Shown here: one piece after another, positions 1 through 8,665 of the stretch
Position numbering within the stretch: position 1 is the stretch's first letter
How the letters are laid out: each line of letters opens with the position of its first letter
From: Microcella flavibacter
Lineage (GTDB): Bacteria > Actinomycetota > Actinomycetes > Actinomycetales > Microbacteriaceae
NCBI RefSeq assembly: GCF_012530535.1
Contig: NZ_CP051299.1
Location: 930,001 to 994,000 of the forward strand
Length of the DNA: 64,000 nucleotides
Direction of reading: 5' to 3'
Translations under genes and position numbers: made by a program
Notes under the pieces: generated by a model
What the model was told of the DNA's origin: nothing
Database searches by the model: none
Seen by the model: the letters and a program-made list of their open reading frames with translations, nothing else

Positions 1-101
1 TTGCCGCCGGAGTCGAGCAGGCCGGAGAACTTCAGGAACTGACCGAGGCGGATCATGTCGCCGTCGATGGAGACGGCATCGGTCGGGTCGGGGGTCGTCA
101 T
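1..101 (-). CDS. S4-domain RNA-binding protein, N-terminal fragment
   Basis: The 33 visible codons start at ATG (complement of 99-101) and the rest lies outside the window. The translation contains IRLGQFLKFSGLLDSGG, which matches the start of small YbcJ/YaaA-like S4 proteins, single-domain RNA-binding proteins thought to bind structured rRNA. The lysine and the glycine pair sit where the S4 fold begins. Only the fragment is visible, so the family call rests on one motif. Confidence 0.6.
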   Translation of the reverse strand, partial: MTTPDPTDAVSIDGDMIRLGQFLKFSGLLDSGG

Positions 102-127
102 GCCTGAATGCTAACGACGCGCGCCGG

Positions 128-937
128 TCAGAGCAGGCCGTCCTGCTTCTCGTGGCGGCCGTCGGGCTTGCCGGCGATCTTGCGGGCGTCATGGGCGCCC
201 GTGGTGGCCGCGGCCTCGTGGCGGCCGTCGTGCTCCTCGCCCTCGACCCAGATGGTCGGCTCGGGCACGGGGATGCCGGCCTTCTCGAGCGCCTCCTCCT
301 GCTTCTGCTCGCGACGCTCCTTCAGCACGTGGAAGGCGATGCCGAGCAGCACGAAGCCGATGATGATGAGCAGCACCACTTCGAAGTACTCGGTGACGAG
401 CTCGGCCACGCCGGGGATGTGCGCGACGCCCCAGCCGAGCAGCGTCAGCCCGGTGCCCCACAGCACGGCGCCGATCGTGTCGAAGAAGAGGAACGTGCGG
501 TAGTTCATGCGCCCGACGCCGGCCGCCACGGGGGCGATCGTGCGCACCACCGCGATGAAGCGGGCGATCGTGATGGCGAAGCCGCCGTACTTGAGGAAGA
601 AGGCCTCGGTGCGCGCCACCGACTTCTTCGAGAAGAACCCGGCCGACTTTCGCTCGAAGATCGACGGGCCGACCTTGCGGCCGATCCAGTAGCCGAGGTT
701 GTCGCCGCCCATCGTCGCGAGGGTGATCGCCAGGCAGACGAGCCAGATGGGCTGCTCGACGACCCCGGTGTACGTGAGCACGCCCGTGATGATGAGGAGC
801 GTGTCGCCCGGAAGCAGGAACCCGACGAGCAGGCCCGTCTCGACGAACACGATCGCGCACACCACGACGAGGGCCCACGGGCCCGCGCCGGTGATGATCC
901 CTTCGACGTCGAAGAGACCGATGTCGGTCGCGAGCAT
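128..937 (-). CDS. DedA family (SNARE-associated) membrane protein
   Basis: A 269-residue polytopic membrane protein. Residues about 15-75 hold two hydrophobic segments with the family pattern VETGLLVGFLLPGDTLL; a GDNLGYWIGRK motif follows near residue 80 and an amphipathic stretch with conserved arginines (TIARFIAVVRTIAPVAAGVGRM) lies mid-protein. The last 60 residues are charged and probably cytoplasmic. DedA proteins are lipid translocases; some recycle undecaprenyl phosphate across the membrane. It ends 26 bases before the S4 gene on the same strand. Family certain, exact lipid substrate unknown. Confidence 0.9.
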   Translation of the reverse strand: MLATDIGLFDVEGIITGAGPWALVVVCAIVFVETGLLVGFLLPGDTLLIITGVLTYTGVVEQPIWLVCLAITLATMGGDNLGYWIGRKVGPSIFERKSAGFFSKKSVARTEAFFLKYGGFAITIARFIAVVRTIAPVAAGVGRMNYRTFLFFDTIGAVLWGTGLTLLGWGVAHIPGVAELVTEYFEVVLLIIIGFVLLGIAFHVLKERREQKQEEALEKAGIPVPEPTIWVEGEEHDGRHEAAATTGAHDARKIAGKPDGRHEKQDGLL

Positions 938-1171
938 GCAGGGCTCCCGGGGCTGGGCGCGGATGAAGTGGCTTCAGCGTACTGCCGCGGGGTGAACGCC
1001 CGGATAACGGAACGGCCAGCATCGGCCGGGAGTGCGCGACGCTCCGCGCGCTCTGCTCCACGCCCTCTGCTCCGCGCCTTCCGCTCTGCGCGGTCGACGA
1101 CTGTCGGCGACGGCGCGTACTCTGCTGATCGCGGTGGCCGGACTGCGCATCCCTGACTCGAGGAGCGCGCG

Positions 1172-1498
1172 ATGGACGACCGGCGGCACGCCCCCGTCTG
1201 GCATCCCCTGCTCGCCGCCGTCGAGCAGCAGCCGGGGCTGTGGCACATGACCTCGCAGACCGGCGTCTACGCGGTCGTGCGCCTCATCCGCATCGGCGAC
1301 GAGACGGGGTACCGCGCGACCACCTTCGACGAGCCGCGGCGCCTGCTCGGGTACCGCCGCACGCTGCGCTCGGCCTGCGAGCTCGCGCACCGCGCCTGGG
1401 TGCGCGGCCACGGGCCCGATCCGGGGGCGGATCAGTACCCGGTGTTCCTCGTGCGGAAGGAGGGACTCGAACCCTCACGCCGAAGCACAGGAACCTAA
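1172..1498 (+). CDS. Conserved small protein whose tail runs antisense through tRNA-Leu
   Basis: A protein of 108 residues preceded by GAGGAG six bases before ATG. The first 90 residues (WHMTSQTGVYAVVRLIRIGDETGYR, then a stretch with RRTLRSACELAHRAW) look like a real soluble domain resembling short uncharacterised Microbacteriaceae proteins. From residue 94 on (RKEGLEPSRRSTGT) the reading frame is the antisense of the tRNA-Leu gene at 1452-1530 and stops inside it at 1496-1498. The tail is therefore probably incidental. Function not recognised. Confidence 0.6.
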   Translation: MDDRRHAPVWHPLLAAVEQQPGLWHMTSQTGVYAVVRLIRIGDETGYRATTFDEPRRLLGYRRTLRSACELAHRAWVRGHGPDPGADQYPVFLVRKEGLEPSRRSTGT

Positions 1499-1530
1499 AT
1501 CCTGCGTGTCTACCATTCCACCACTCCCGC
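1452..1530 (-). tRNA. tRNA-Leu (anticodon UAG)
   Basis: Read on the minus strand the gene begins GCGGGAG and ends CTTCCGC plus discriminator A, giving a seven-pair acceptor stem with one G-U. The anticodon stem CAGGA/TCCTG encloses loop TTTAGGT, hence anticodon UAG. A long variable arm (GTGCTTCGGCGTGA) marks a class II leucine tRNA, and the T-loop is GGTTCGAGTCC. CCA is not encoded. The 3' part overlaps, on the opposite strand, the end of the small protein gene at 1172-1498. Confidence 0.97.
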
Positions 1531-1578
1531 GAGCGGCGCCAGTCTAACCAGCGGGCTGACGGCCTTGGGATGCTCCGC

Positions 1579-3090
1579 TCACGCCCGCCCCGCGGCGACG
1601 AGCGCCGCCCACAGCTCCGCCCGCGCGGGGAACGCCTTGAGGTCGCGCCCGAGCAGCCCCTCCGCGCGCAACACGCGGGCCCGGAGCGTGTGCCGATGCA
1701 CCCCGAGGCGCGCGGCGGCCGCTTCCGCGACCGCGTCGGCGCCGAGCCATTCGGCCAGCGTGCGCACCAGCTGATCGCCCGTGCGCGCGTCGTGCTCGTC
1801 GAGCGGGGCGAGCACGGCGACGGCGATGCGCCGGGTGTCGTCGCCGGAGAGCGAGGCGAGCACGCCGTCATCGCGCACGCTCGCGTAGTCGATGAGGGGC
1901 TGGGCGCTGCTCGCGCGGTCGGCGGCGCGGCCGGCGTCGTCGACGGCGGCCGCGAGCTCGTCGTACCGGGCGCCGCGCACGAGCCCGCCGGTGACGCGGG
2001 CGCGCTCGACGAGGTCGGCGACGAGGGCGGCACGCGCCTCGGGCACGACGACGACGATGCGGCCGCCGTCGCGGGCGTGGAAGACGCCGCCGCGGCCGCG
2101 CTCCGCCCGCCCGCCGCGCTCCGCGCGCGACTCGAGCAGCTCCAGCACGCCGGCGCGCTGCGCGGCGAGCACGTCGAGCACGGCGACGGCGAGCGGCTCC
2201 TCGGGCAGTGGCCCCCAGAGCGCGCGCGACGTGGAGGCGACGAGCTCGCGCTCGCCGCGCAGCAGCGCGGCGAGCAGCCCCGTGCGCAGGTGGTCGATCG
2301 CGCGGGCGAGGGCGCGATCCCGCTCGAGGGCGAGGCCCGCCATGGCGACGACGCTGGTCACGACCGCGCGCACGGCGTCGTCGTGCTGCGCGGCTCCGCC
2401 GACGGCGAGGATGCCGCGGAGGGCATCCGATCGCCCCACCGTCTGCAGGGCCGTGCCCTCGACGGTCGTGGCGGCGCGGCGCCCGTCGGCGAGCAGGCGG
2501 CGCGCGGCGGCGAGGACGCCGGGCGAGGGCTCGGCGGCAGGGGAGCGTCCGGTGAGCGCGACCTCGCCGTCGGGCCCGAGCAGCACGACGGGTGCGTCGA
2601 TGCGGCGCGCGAGCTCGTCGATGGTGGCCGCGAGCCCGTCGGCCTTGAGGGCGGCGACGGCGATGGCGCGCTGGGTCTCGAGGCTCCAGCGCACGCGGGC
2701 GTAGCGCTGGCGCTCCTCGGCGTCGGCGACGGCGCGCGCGACGGCGATGAAGGGCGTGCGGTACGGCACCTCGAACAGGGCGATGCCGTGGGCGGCGCAG
2801 GCGCGCGCGAGCTCGTCGGGCGTGCCCGCGCGCACGACTTCAGTGCCGAAGCCGACCGCCGGAACGCCCGCGGCGGCGAGCCGCTCGACCCAGGGCGCGA
2901 TCGCGTCGTCGTCGGTCCACTGCGTGCCCGTGGTGAGCAGGGCGTCGCCGGGGGAGAGGAAGGGGGCGGGGTCGACGAGGTCGCTCGAGTGCACCCACTG
3001 CCACGGTCGCGCGAGAGCCTCGGCCTCGGCGGCGACGGCCCGCAGCCCGAGCTCGGGCACGGCCAGCATCTCGGCGAGCGTCACGGTCAC
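1579..3090 (-). CDS. PucR family transcriptional regulator, probable GABA-pathway regulator
   Basis: A 503-residue regulator. The GTG start at 3090 is chosen because GAGGAG lies eight bases upstream and the PucR N-terminal domain (VTVTLAEMLAVPELGL to about residue 120) begins there. The middle carries a degenerate GGDEF-like region and the C-terminus an HTH_30 helix-turn-helix (ARLGVHRHTLRARVLRAE). It is divergent from gabT-gabD with a 133-base gap containing dyads. In Corynebacterium a PucR-type protein (GabR) controls the gabTDP operon, so activation of the neighbouring GABA genes is a reasonable inference. Confidence 0.88.
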   Translation of the reverse strand: MTVTLAEMLAVPELGLRAVAAEAEALARPWQWVHSSDLVDPAPFLSPGDALLTTGTQWTDDDAIAPWVERLAAAGVPAVGFGTEVVRAGTPDELARACAAHGIALFEVPYRTPFIAVARAVADAEERQRYARVRWSLETQRAIAVAALKADGLAATIDELARRIDAPVVLLGPDGEVALTGRSPAAEPSPGVLAAARRLLADGRRAATTVEGTALQTVGRSDALRGILAVGGAAQHDDAVRAVVTSVVAMAGLALERDRALARAIDHLRTGLLAALLRGERELVASTSRALWGPLPEEPLAVAVLDVLAAQRAGVLELLESRAERGGRAERGRGGVFHARDGGRIVVVVPEARAALVADLVERARVTGGLVRGARYDELAAAVDDAGRAADRASSAQPLIDYASVRDDGVLASLSGDDTRRIAVAVLAPLDEHDARTGDQLVRTLAEWLGADAVAEAAAARLGVHRHTLRARVLRAEGLLGRDLKAFPARAELWAALVAAGRA

Positions 3091-3109
3091 GACGGGTCCT
3101 CCTCGAGCA

Positions 3110-3145
3110 TGTACAGAACGTACAGATGAATGAGAGCAACTGTAC
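3110..3145. promoter_or_regulatory. Candidate operator dyads between PucR regulator and gabT
   Basis: TGTAC-AGAAC-GTACA (3110-3124) is a perfect five-base dyad, and GTACAG (3120-3125) is repeated in inverse orientation as CTGTAC (3140-3145). Three TGTAC-type half sites therefore lie in the 133-base divergent region. This is the obvious place for the adjacent PucR protein to bind and to control both itself and gabTD. Binding is inferred, not shown. Confidence 0.55.
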
Positions 3146-3223
3146 GCTCCGTCCACGGCGTCGAACCCCGCGGAGCACCTACGCTGGCGGCACCACCACC
3201 GCCGCATCGAGAGGATGCCCGCC

Positions 3224-4612
3224 ATGACCCTCACCGCGCCCACTCCCGCGCCCGCCGACGCCGCCGCGCACGCCGCGCCCGCCGCCCGGCCCGGCGGCCC
3301 CGGCCTGCCGCAGGAGCGCCGCCTGGTCACCGCCATCCCCGGCCCGAAGAGCGTCGAGCTCATGCAGCGCAAGCACGCGGCCGTCTCGAGCTCGGTCGGC
3401 ACGATGATGCCCGTCTACACCGCGGCCGCGGGTGGCGGCGTGCTCGTCGACGTCGACGGCAACAGCCTCATCGACCTCGGCTCGGGCATCGCGGTGACGA
3501 CCGTCGGCAACGCCGACCCGCACGTCGCCGCGGCCGTCATGGCGCAGGTGCAGAGCTTCACCCACACCTGCTTCATGGTGACGCCGTACGACAACTACGT
3601 GACGCTCGCCGAGAAGCTCAACGCGCTCACCCCCGGCGACCACGCCAAGAAGTCGGCGCTGTTCAACTCGGGCGCCGAGGCCGTCGAGAACGCCATCAAG
3701 ATCGCCCGCTACTACACCGGCAAGAGCGCGGTCGTCGCCTTCGATCACGGCTACCACGGCCGCACGAACCTCACGATGGCGCTCACCGCGAAGGCGATGC
3801 CCTACAAGTCGGGCTTCGGCCCCTTCGCTCCCGACGTCTACCGCGCGCCGATGTCGTACCCGTTCCGCGACGGGCTCTCGGGCGAGGAGGCCGCGAAGCG
3901 GGCCATCCACACCATGGAGAAGCAGATCGGCGCCGACCGCCTCGCCGCGATCATCATCGAGCCCATCCAGGGCGAGGGCGGCTTCGTCGTGCCCGCCCCC
4001 GGCTTCCTGCCGGCCCTGCAGAAGTGGGCGAACGAGAACGGCGTCGTCTTCATCGCCGACGAGGTGCAGACCGGCTTCGCCCGCACGGGGCAGATGTTCG
4101 CGAGCGAGCACGAGGGCATCGTGCCCGACATGATGACCCTCGCGAAGGGCATCGCGGGCGGCCTGCCGCTCGCCGCCGTGGTGGGCAGGGCCGAGATCAT
4201 GGATGCTCCGCACACCGGCGGTCTCGGCGGCACCTACGGCGGCAACCCCATCGCGACGGCCGCGGCGCTCGCGACCCTCGACAGCTACGAGGCGAACGAC
4301 TCGCTGAGCCGCGCCGCCGAGCTCGGAGCGATCATGACCGAGGTGCTCGGCGAGCTGCAGGCCGGCGACGCCCGCATCGGCGACATCCGCGGTCGCGGCG
4401 CGATGATGGCGATCGAGCTCGTCACCGCCGACGGCGCCCCGGATGCGGCGCTCACCGCCGCCGTGGCGAAGCACTGCCACATGAACGGCGTCATCGTGCT
4501 CACCTGCGGCACCGACGGCAACGTGTTCCGCCTGCTGCCGCCGTTGTCGATCAGCGACGAGCTGCTGCGCGAGGGTCTCGGCGTGCTCGCCGAGGCGCTC
4601 GCCGCGAACTAG
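3224..4612 (+). CDS. gabT: 4-aminobutyrate--2-oxoglutarate transaminase
   Basis: A class III PLP aminotransferase, 462 residues from ATG 3224. GAGAGG lies nine bases before this ATG; an in-frame ATG at 3215 would sit directly on that site and is less likely. Family motifs are DLGSGIAVTTVGN near the N-terminus, LFNSGAEAVENAIKIAR, ADEVQTGFARTG (cofactor aspartate) and TLAKGIAGG with the PLP-binding lysine at about residue 308. It transfers the amino group of GABA to 2-oxoglutarate, giving succinate semialdehyde and glutamate. The next gene gabD, 61 bases downstream, consumes the aldehyde. Confidence 0.93.
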   Translation: MTLTAPTPAPADAAAHAAPAARPGGPGLPQERRLVTAIPGPKSVELMQRKHAAVSSSVGTMMPVYTAAAGGGVLVDVDGNSLIDLGSGIAVTTVGNADPHVAAAVMAQVQSFTHTCFMVTPYDNYVTLAEKLNALTPGDHAKKSALFNSGAEAVENAIKIARYYTGKSAVVAFDHGYHGRTNLTMALTAKAMPYKSGFGPFAPDVYRAPMSYPFRDGLSGEEAAKRAIHTMEKQIGADRLAAIIIEPIQGEGGFVVPAPGFLPALQKWANENGVVFIADEVQTGFARTGQMFASEHEGIVPDMMTLAKGIAGGLPLAAVVGRAEIMDAPHTGGLGGTYGGNPIATAAALATLDSYEANDSLSRAAELGAIMTEVLGELQAGDARIGDIRGRGAMMAIELVTADGAPDAALTAAVAKHCHMNGVIVLTCGTDGNVFRLLPPLSISDELLREGLGVLAEALAAN

Positions 4613-4673
4613 CGCGGCCGAGCATCCCGCGCCCCGATCCGACCGATCCGCATCGACCGACGTTAGGCATCCC

Positions 4674-6134
4674 ATGATCAGCGAATCCGACCTCCTCGCG
4701 AAGGTCCCCACCGGCCTCTTCATCGGCGGCGAGTGGGTCGACGCCGAGGGCGGCAAGACGCTCGCCGTGAGCGACCCCTCGACGGGCGCGACGCTCGTCG
4801 AGATCGCCGACGCCTCCGTCGCCGACGGCACGCGCGCGATGGATGCCGCTGCCGAGGTGCAGGCGGAGTGGGCTGCCACGGCCCCCCGCGTGCGCGGCGA
4901 GATCCTCCGCCGCGCGTTCGACCTCATGCAGGAGCGCGCCGACGAGTTCGCCCTGCTCATGACCCTCGAGATGGGCAAGCCGCTCGCCGAGGCGCGCGGC
5001 GAGGTCGGCTACGGCGGCGAGTTCCTGCGCTGGTTCAGCGAGGAGGCCGTGCGCATCTCGGGCCGCTACGGCCAGAACCCCGAGGGCACCGGCACGATGG
5101 TCGTCTCGCGCAAGCCCGTGGGCCCGGCGTTCCTCATCACGCCGTGGAACTTCCCGCTCGCGATGGCGACGCGCAAGATCGCGCCCGCGATCGCCGCCGG
5201 CTGCACCTCGGTGGTCAAGCCCGCCGCGCTCACGCCGCTCACGACCCTCTACTTCGTGAAGCTGCTGGAGGAGGCCGGCCTGCCGAAGGGCGTCGTCAAC
5301 GTCGTCACGACGTCCAGCAGCTCGAAGCTCTCGGCCGAGATCATCGCCGACCCGCGCCTGCGCAAGCTCTCGTTCACCGGCTCGACCGGCGTCGGCCGCC
5401 AGCTGATGAAGCAGGCCGCCGACGGCATCCTGCGCACCTCGATGGAGCTCGGCGGCAACGCGCCCTTCGTCGTCTTCGACGACGCCGACCTCGACAAGGC
5501 GGTCGACGGCGCGATGCTCGCGAAGTTCCGCAACATCGGCCAGGCCTGCACGGCGGCGAACCGGTTCCTCGTGCAGCGCGGCGTCGTCGAGGAGTTCGGC
5601 CGCCGCGTCACCGAGCGCGTGCAGGCCATGCGCATGGGCCGCGGCACCGAGGAGGGCGTCACGATCGGCCCGCTCGTCAACGACGCGGCCGTCGACGGCT
5701 CGCACGAGCTGGTTCGGGATGCTGTGGACCGGGGCGCCTCGCTGGCGACGGGCGGCGCGCTGCCCGAGGGCGCGGGCTCGTTCTACCCGCCCACCGTGCT
5801 CACCGACGTGCCGCGCGGCAGCCGCCTGCTGACGGAGGAGATCTTCGGCCCCGTGCTCGCGATCGTGCCCTTCGACACGGAGGACGAGGCGGTCGAGCTC
5901 GCCAACGCCACCGAGTACGGCCTCGTGAGCTACGTCTTCACTGAGGATCTGCGCCGCGGCATGCGCATGATCGACCGCCTCGACACCGGCATGATGGGCC
6001 TCAACGCGGGCGTCGTCTCGAACGCCGCGGCGCCGTTCGGCGGCGTCAAGCAGTCGGGCATCGGCCGCGAGGGCGGCCTCGAGGGCATCGACGAGTACCT
6101 CGTCACCAAGTACACGCTGATCCCGCACGCCTAG
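4674..6134 (+). CDS. gabD: NAD(P)-dependent succinate-semialdehyde dehydrogenase
   Basis: A 486-residue aldehyde dehydrogenase of the SSADH subgroup. It has the PWNFPLAMATRKIAPAIAAG cofactor motif, the general base in MELGGNAPF (Glu258) and the nucleophile in GQACTAANR (Cys292), followed by EEIFGPVLAI and the SSADH-like C-terminal KQSGIGREGG motif. It oxidises succinate semialdehyde to succinate, which enters the TCA cycle. It is cotranscribed with gabT and followed by a strong hairpin at 6154-6191. Broader semialdehyde specificity cannot be excluded. Confidence 0.92.
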   Translation: MISESDLLAKVPTGLFIGGEWVDAEGGKTLAVSDPSTGATLVEIADASVADGTRAMDAAAEVQAEWAATAPRVRGEILRRAFDLMQERADEFALLMTLEMGKPLAEARGEVGYGGEFLRWFSEEAVRISGRYGQNPEGTGTMVVSRKPVGPAFLITPWNFPLAMATRKIAPAIAAGCTSVVKPAALTPLTTLYFVKLLEEAGLPKGVVNVVTTSSSSKLSAEIIADPRLRKLSFTGSTGVGRQLMKQAADGILRTSMELGGNAPFVVFDDADLDKAVDGAMLAKFRNIGQACTAANRFLVQRGVVEEFGRRVTERVQAMRMGRGTEEGVTIGPLVNDAAVDGSHELVRDAVDRGASLATGGALPEGAGSFYPPTVLTDVPRGSRLLTEEIFGPVLAIVPFDTEDEAVELANATEYGLVSYVFTEDLRRGMRMIDRLDTGMMGLNAGVVSNAAAPFGGVKQSGIGREGGLEGIDEYLVTKYTLIPHA

Positions 6135-6153
6135 GGATTCCAGCGGACGCACG

Positions 6154-6191
6154 TCCGCCGCCGGGCGCTGTGGTGGCCGCCCGGCGGCGGA
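6154..6191. terminator. Bidirectional terminator-like hairpin between gabD and the DUF998 gene
   Basis: A perfect 14-bp inverted repeat (TCCGCCGCCGGGCG at 6154-6167 and its complement at 6178-6191) with a ten-base loop lies between the convergent genes. No T-run follows on either side, as is common for actinobacterial terminators. Confidence 0.75.
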
Positions 6192-6247
6192 TACTCCTCG
6201 GCGCGCGGTCGCGTGCGGTGCACTCGGGCGGGACGCGCTGAGCGCGC

Positions 6248-6880
6248 TCAGCTGCGGGACGCGCGCCGCCCGCGCGCGAGCAGCGCGAGCACGACGAGCA
6301 GCGGCCACACCGACTCGGTGTTCGCGGCCACCCGCTCCGAGAGCCCGATGAACGGCCCGTCCATCGCCTCGAGCTGCGCGAAGCCGATGCAGAGCCCGCC
6401 GAGCAGCAGCGTGCCGAGGGTGGCGCCGAGCGGGCGCAGCAGCCACGGAGCGTCGGGAGCGCGCCGCATGCCGAGGAACGGCCAGGCGGCGAGCGCGATG
6501 AACCCGACCATCGCCGAGTAGTAGTGCGCGGCCGAGGTGGTCTCGACGGTCGGCAGCGGGAACGCGGCGACGGCCCACAGTGCGACGCCGGCGAGGCCCA
6601 GCGAGAGGCGCCCGATCAGCCCGATGGCGGGCACGAGCACGGCGGTGACGAGGTGGCAGAGGCCGGTGAGCACGAACATCGCGGTCATGAAGACCCGCGT
6701 GGGGGCATCCCCGGCCGCCAGCTCGCTGATGGTCTGGTTCACCGGATCGAAGCCCGGCCAGGCGAGCTCGGCGACGATCGTGCCGCCGATGAAGAACACG
6801 GGGGCGAGCGAGGCCGAGACGACGGCGGCAGGATGCACGGCGCGGGCACGGGAGGGCGCGAGTGCGGGGGTTCGGGTCAC
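6248..6880 (-). CDS. DUF998 family membrane protein
   Basis: A 210-residue protein with about six hydrophobic segments. The N-terminal pattern FFIGGTIVAELAWPGFDPVNQTISELAAGDAP, with conserved N, S and E before the second helix, is typical of DUF998. The GTG start at 6880 has CAGGCT six bases upstream (6887-6892 complement), fitting a leaderless transcript. It converges on gabD. The family's biochemical function is unknown. Confidence 0.82.
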   Translation of the reverse strand: MTRTPALAPSRARAVHPAAVVSASLAPVFFIGGTIVAELAWPGFDPVNQTISELAAGDAPTRVFMTAMFVLTGLCHLVTAVLVPAIGLIGRLSLGLAGVALWAVAAFPLPTVETTSAAHYYSAMVGFIALAAWPFLGMRRAPDAPWLLRPLGATLGTLLLGGLCIGFAQLEAMDGPFIGLSERVAANTESVWPLLVVLALLARGRRASRS

Positions 6881-6924
6881 GGGCTCAGCCTGGCAGGGTC
6901 GTGCTGTGCCCGCGCCGCGCGGCG

Positions 6925-7161
6925 CTACCGGCGGCTACGCGTGCGCGGGCGGCGCGCGGGCCGGTGGTCGCGGCGGGGCCGCAGCCGCAGGCGCACGGGC
7001 TCCTCAGCGTGGTGCTCGGTGACGTCGTGCAGTCCGTGCCCGAGCCGCCAGAGCCAGGCGACGACGACGATGGTGCCGATGCCGATGATGATGATGAGCG
7101 GCGTGACGAGCCAGTCGAGGTTCAGCGCGGGCTGAGCGTCGAGCTGCAGGCGCAGGATCAT
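6925..7161 (-). CDS. Small single-pass membrane protein
   Basis: About 78 residues from ATG 7161. One strong transmembrane segment (LVTPLIIIIGIGTIVVVAWLWRL) is followed by a very basic tail (RLRLRPRRDHRPARRPRTRSRR). Upstream codons of the same frame are arginine/proline-rich and unlikely to be translated; a GTG three codons earlier is an alternative start. No family recognised. It lies between the DUF998 gene and the tad operon and points away from the latter. Confidence 0.5.
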   Translation of the reverse strand: MILRLQLDAQPALNLDWLVTPLIIIIGIGTIVVVAWLWRLGHGLHDVTEHHAEEPVRLRLRPRRDHRPARRPRTRSRR

Positions 7162-7250
7162 CGGGTTCACGGGCGGCCGTTCGGGGTGCGAGCGAGGGGG
7201 CGGACGGGTGCGCGCATCGTCGCGTCGCGGGGGTGGTCCTCGGGTGGACT

Positions 7251-7332
7251 GGAATGAGGAAACCACATTCCGGGGTGGAACGCACGGGTTTCGTGCGAAC
7301 TCGTTTCAGAGTGTCACATATCCGAAACCCGT
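7251..7332. promoter_or_regulatory. Stacked dyads upstream of the tad operon
   Basis: Two inverted repeats lie in a stretch that is visibly richer in A/T than its surroundings: GGAATG (7251-7256) with CATTCC (7266-7271), and ACGGGTTTCG (7284-7293) with CGAAACCCGT (7323-7332, ten bases, perfect). They precede the first tad gene by 107-188 bases and probably belong to its control region. The binding protein is unknown. Confidence 0.4.
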
Positions 7333-7438
7333 CGTCCAGGAATCGATCCACCAGGTTCGGGGGTTGCCCGAGCGCGGCCGCCGTGCGCTGTGGACAGAGC
7401 GGTGGATGCCCGCCCGCCGATTGCGCATGATGTCGCGC

Positions 7439-8665
7439 ATGTCGACCGCCGTCTCCGCCATCACCGACCGGGTCCGCGAGCGGGTGCGAGCCGAACGGCT
7501 CGATCTGCGGCGCGACCCGGAGGGCGCTGAGCGCCTCATCCGCGAGGAGCTGCTGCGCTACGCCGAGCGCTCCCTCTCGGGCAGCCTGCCGCGCATCCCC
7601 GACGAGGCGGCCGCCTTCGGCCAGGTGCTCGCCGGCCTCACCGGCTACGGCCCCTTGCAGCCCTACTTCGACGATCCGACCGTCGAGGAGATCTGGATCA
7701 ACCGGCCCGACGCGATCTTCATCGCCCGAGCGGGGGTGAGCGAGCAGCTGCCGCTGCGGCTCACCGACGACGAGGTGCGCACGCTCGTCGAGCGCATGCT
7801 GCAGGCCACCGGGCGCCGCGTCGACCTCTCCTCCCCGTTCGTCGACGCCTCGCTCCCCGACGGCTCGCGCCTGCACGTCGTCATCCCCGACGTCACGCGC
7901 AGCCACTGGGCCGTCAACGTGCGCAAGTTCTCGCAGCGCATCCGCTCGCTCGAGCGCCTCGTCGAGCTTGGCTCGCTCACGCCGCCCGCCGCGGCCTTCC
8001 TGCGCTCCGCCGTGCTCGCCGGCTGCAACATCCTCGTCTCGGGCGCGACCCAGTCGGGCAAGACGACGATGCTCGGATCGCTCCTGTCGAGCGCCCGGCC
8101 CGAGGAGCGCGTCGTCACGGTCGAGGAGACCTTCGAGCTCGACCTCACGGCGGCGGACTGCGTCGCCATGCAGTGCCGCAGCCCCAACCTCGAGGGCACC
8201 GGCGAGATCAGCCTGCGGCGCCTCATCAAGGAGGCCCTGCGCATGCGCCCCGACCGCCTCATCGTCGGCGAGGTGCGCGAGGCGGAATCCCTCGACCTGC
8301 TCATCGCACTGAACAGCGGACTGCCGGGCATGTGCTCGCTCCACGCCAACAGCGCGCGGGATGCCCTCACGAAGCTCTCGACGCTGCCCCTGCTGGCCGG
8401 CCGCAACATCGACGCCTCCTTCGTCGTGCCGACGGTCGCGAGCGCGATCGACGTCGTCGTGCACTGCGAGCTCGTGGCCGGAGGGCGCCGGCGCGTCGCC
8501 GAGATCGTGGCCCCGACCGGGCGTCACGCCGACGGCATCGTCGAGGCCGAGACGCTGTTCCGGCTCGTCGACGGCGTCCTCACGGCGACGGGCGCGGCAC
8601 CGCCCCGCGCCGAGAAGTTCGCCGCCGTCGGGCTCGCCGACCGCGGTGCGGGGGCGGCGGCATGA
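7439..8665 (+). CDS. tadA: TadA/CpaF family pilus assembly ATPase
   Basis: A secretion/pilus ATPase of about 408 residues. Motifs are GYGPLQPYFDDPTVEEIWIN (N-terminal CpaF domain), Walker A GATQSGKTT (about residues 202-210), an acidic EETFEL box and MRPDRLIVGEVREAE with histidine box SLHANS. It powers assembly of Flp-type pili on the cytoplasmic face of the membrane. The start is uncertain: ATG 7439 has a CATGAT -10-like hexamer seven bases before it, while 7406 and 7427 are alternatives. Its stop overlaps the tadB start by ATGA. Confidence 0.88.
   Translation: MSTAVSAITDRVRERVRAERLDLRRDPEGAERLIREELLRYAERSLSGSLPRIPDEAAAFGQVLAGLTGYGPLQPYFDDPTVEEIWINRPDAIFIARAGVSEQLPLRLTDDEVRTLVERMLQATGRRVDLSSPFVDASLPDGSRLHVVIPDVTRSHWAVNVRKFSQRIRSLERLVELGSLTPPAAAFLRSAVLAGCNILVSGATQSGKTTMLGSLLSSARPEERVVTVEETFELDLTAADCVAMQCRSPNLEGTGEISLRRLIKEALRMRPDRLIVGEVREAESLDLLIALNSGLPGMCSLHANSARDALTKLSTLPLLAGRNIDASFVVPTVASAIDVVVHCELVAGGRRRVAEIVAPTGRHADGIVEAETLFRLVDGVLTATGAAPPRAEKFAAVGLADRGAGAAA

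Noticed and set aside
1240-3129. Long plus-strand open frame opposite the PucR gene
   Set aside because: Composition is typical of an antisense frame in GC-rich DNA, and it would read through tRNA-Leu.
7251-7276. SigR-type promoter before the tad operon (GGAAT at 7251)
   Set aside because: At 18-base spacing the -10 triplet is GGT, not GTT, so the match is not good enough.
7208-7438. N-terminal extension of the TadA frame to ATG 7208
   Set aside because: The extra residues are unlike CpaF proteins and the stretch holds dyads and A/T-rich regulatory-looking sequence.
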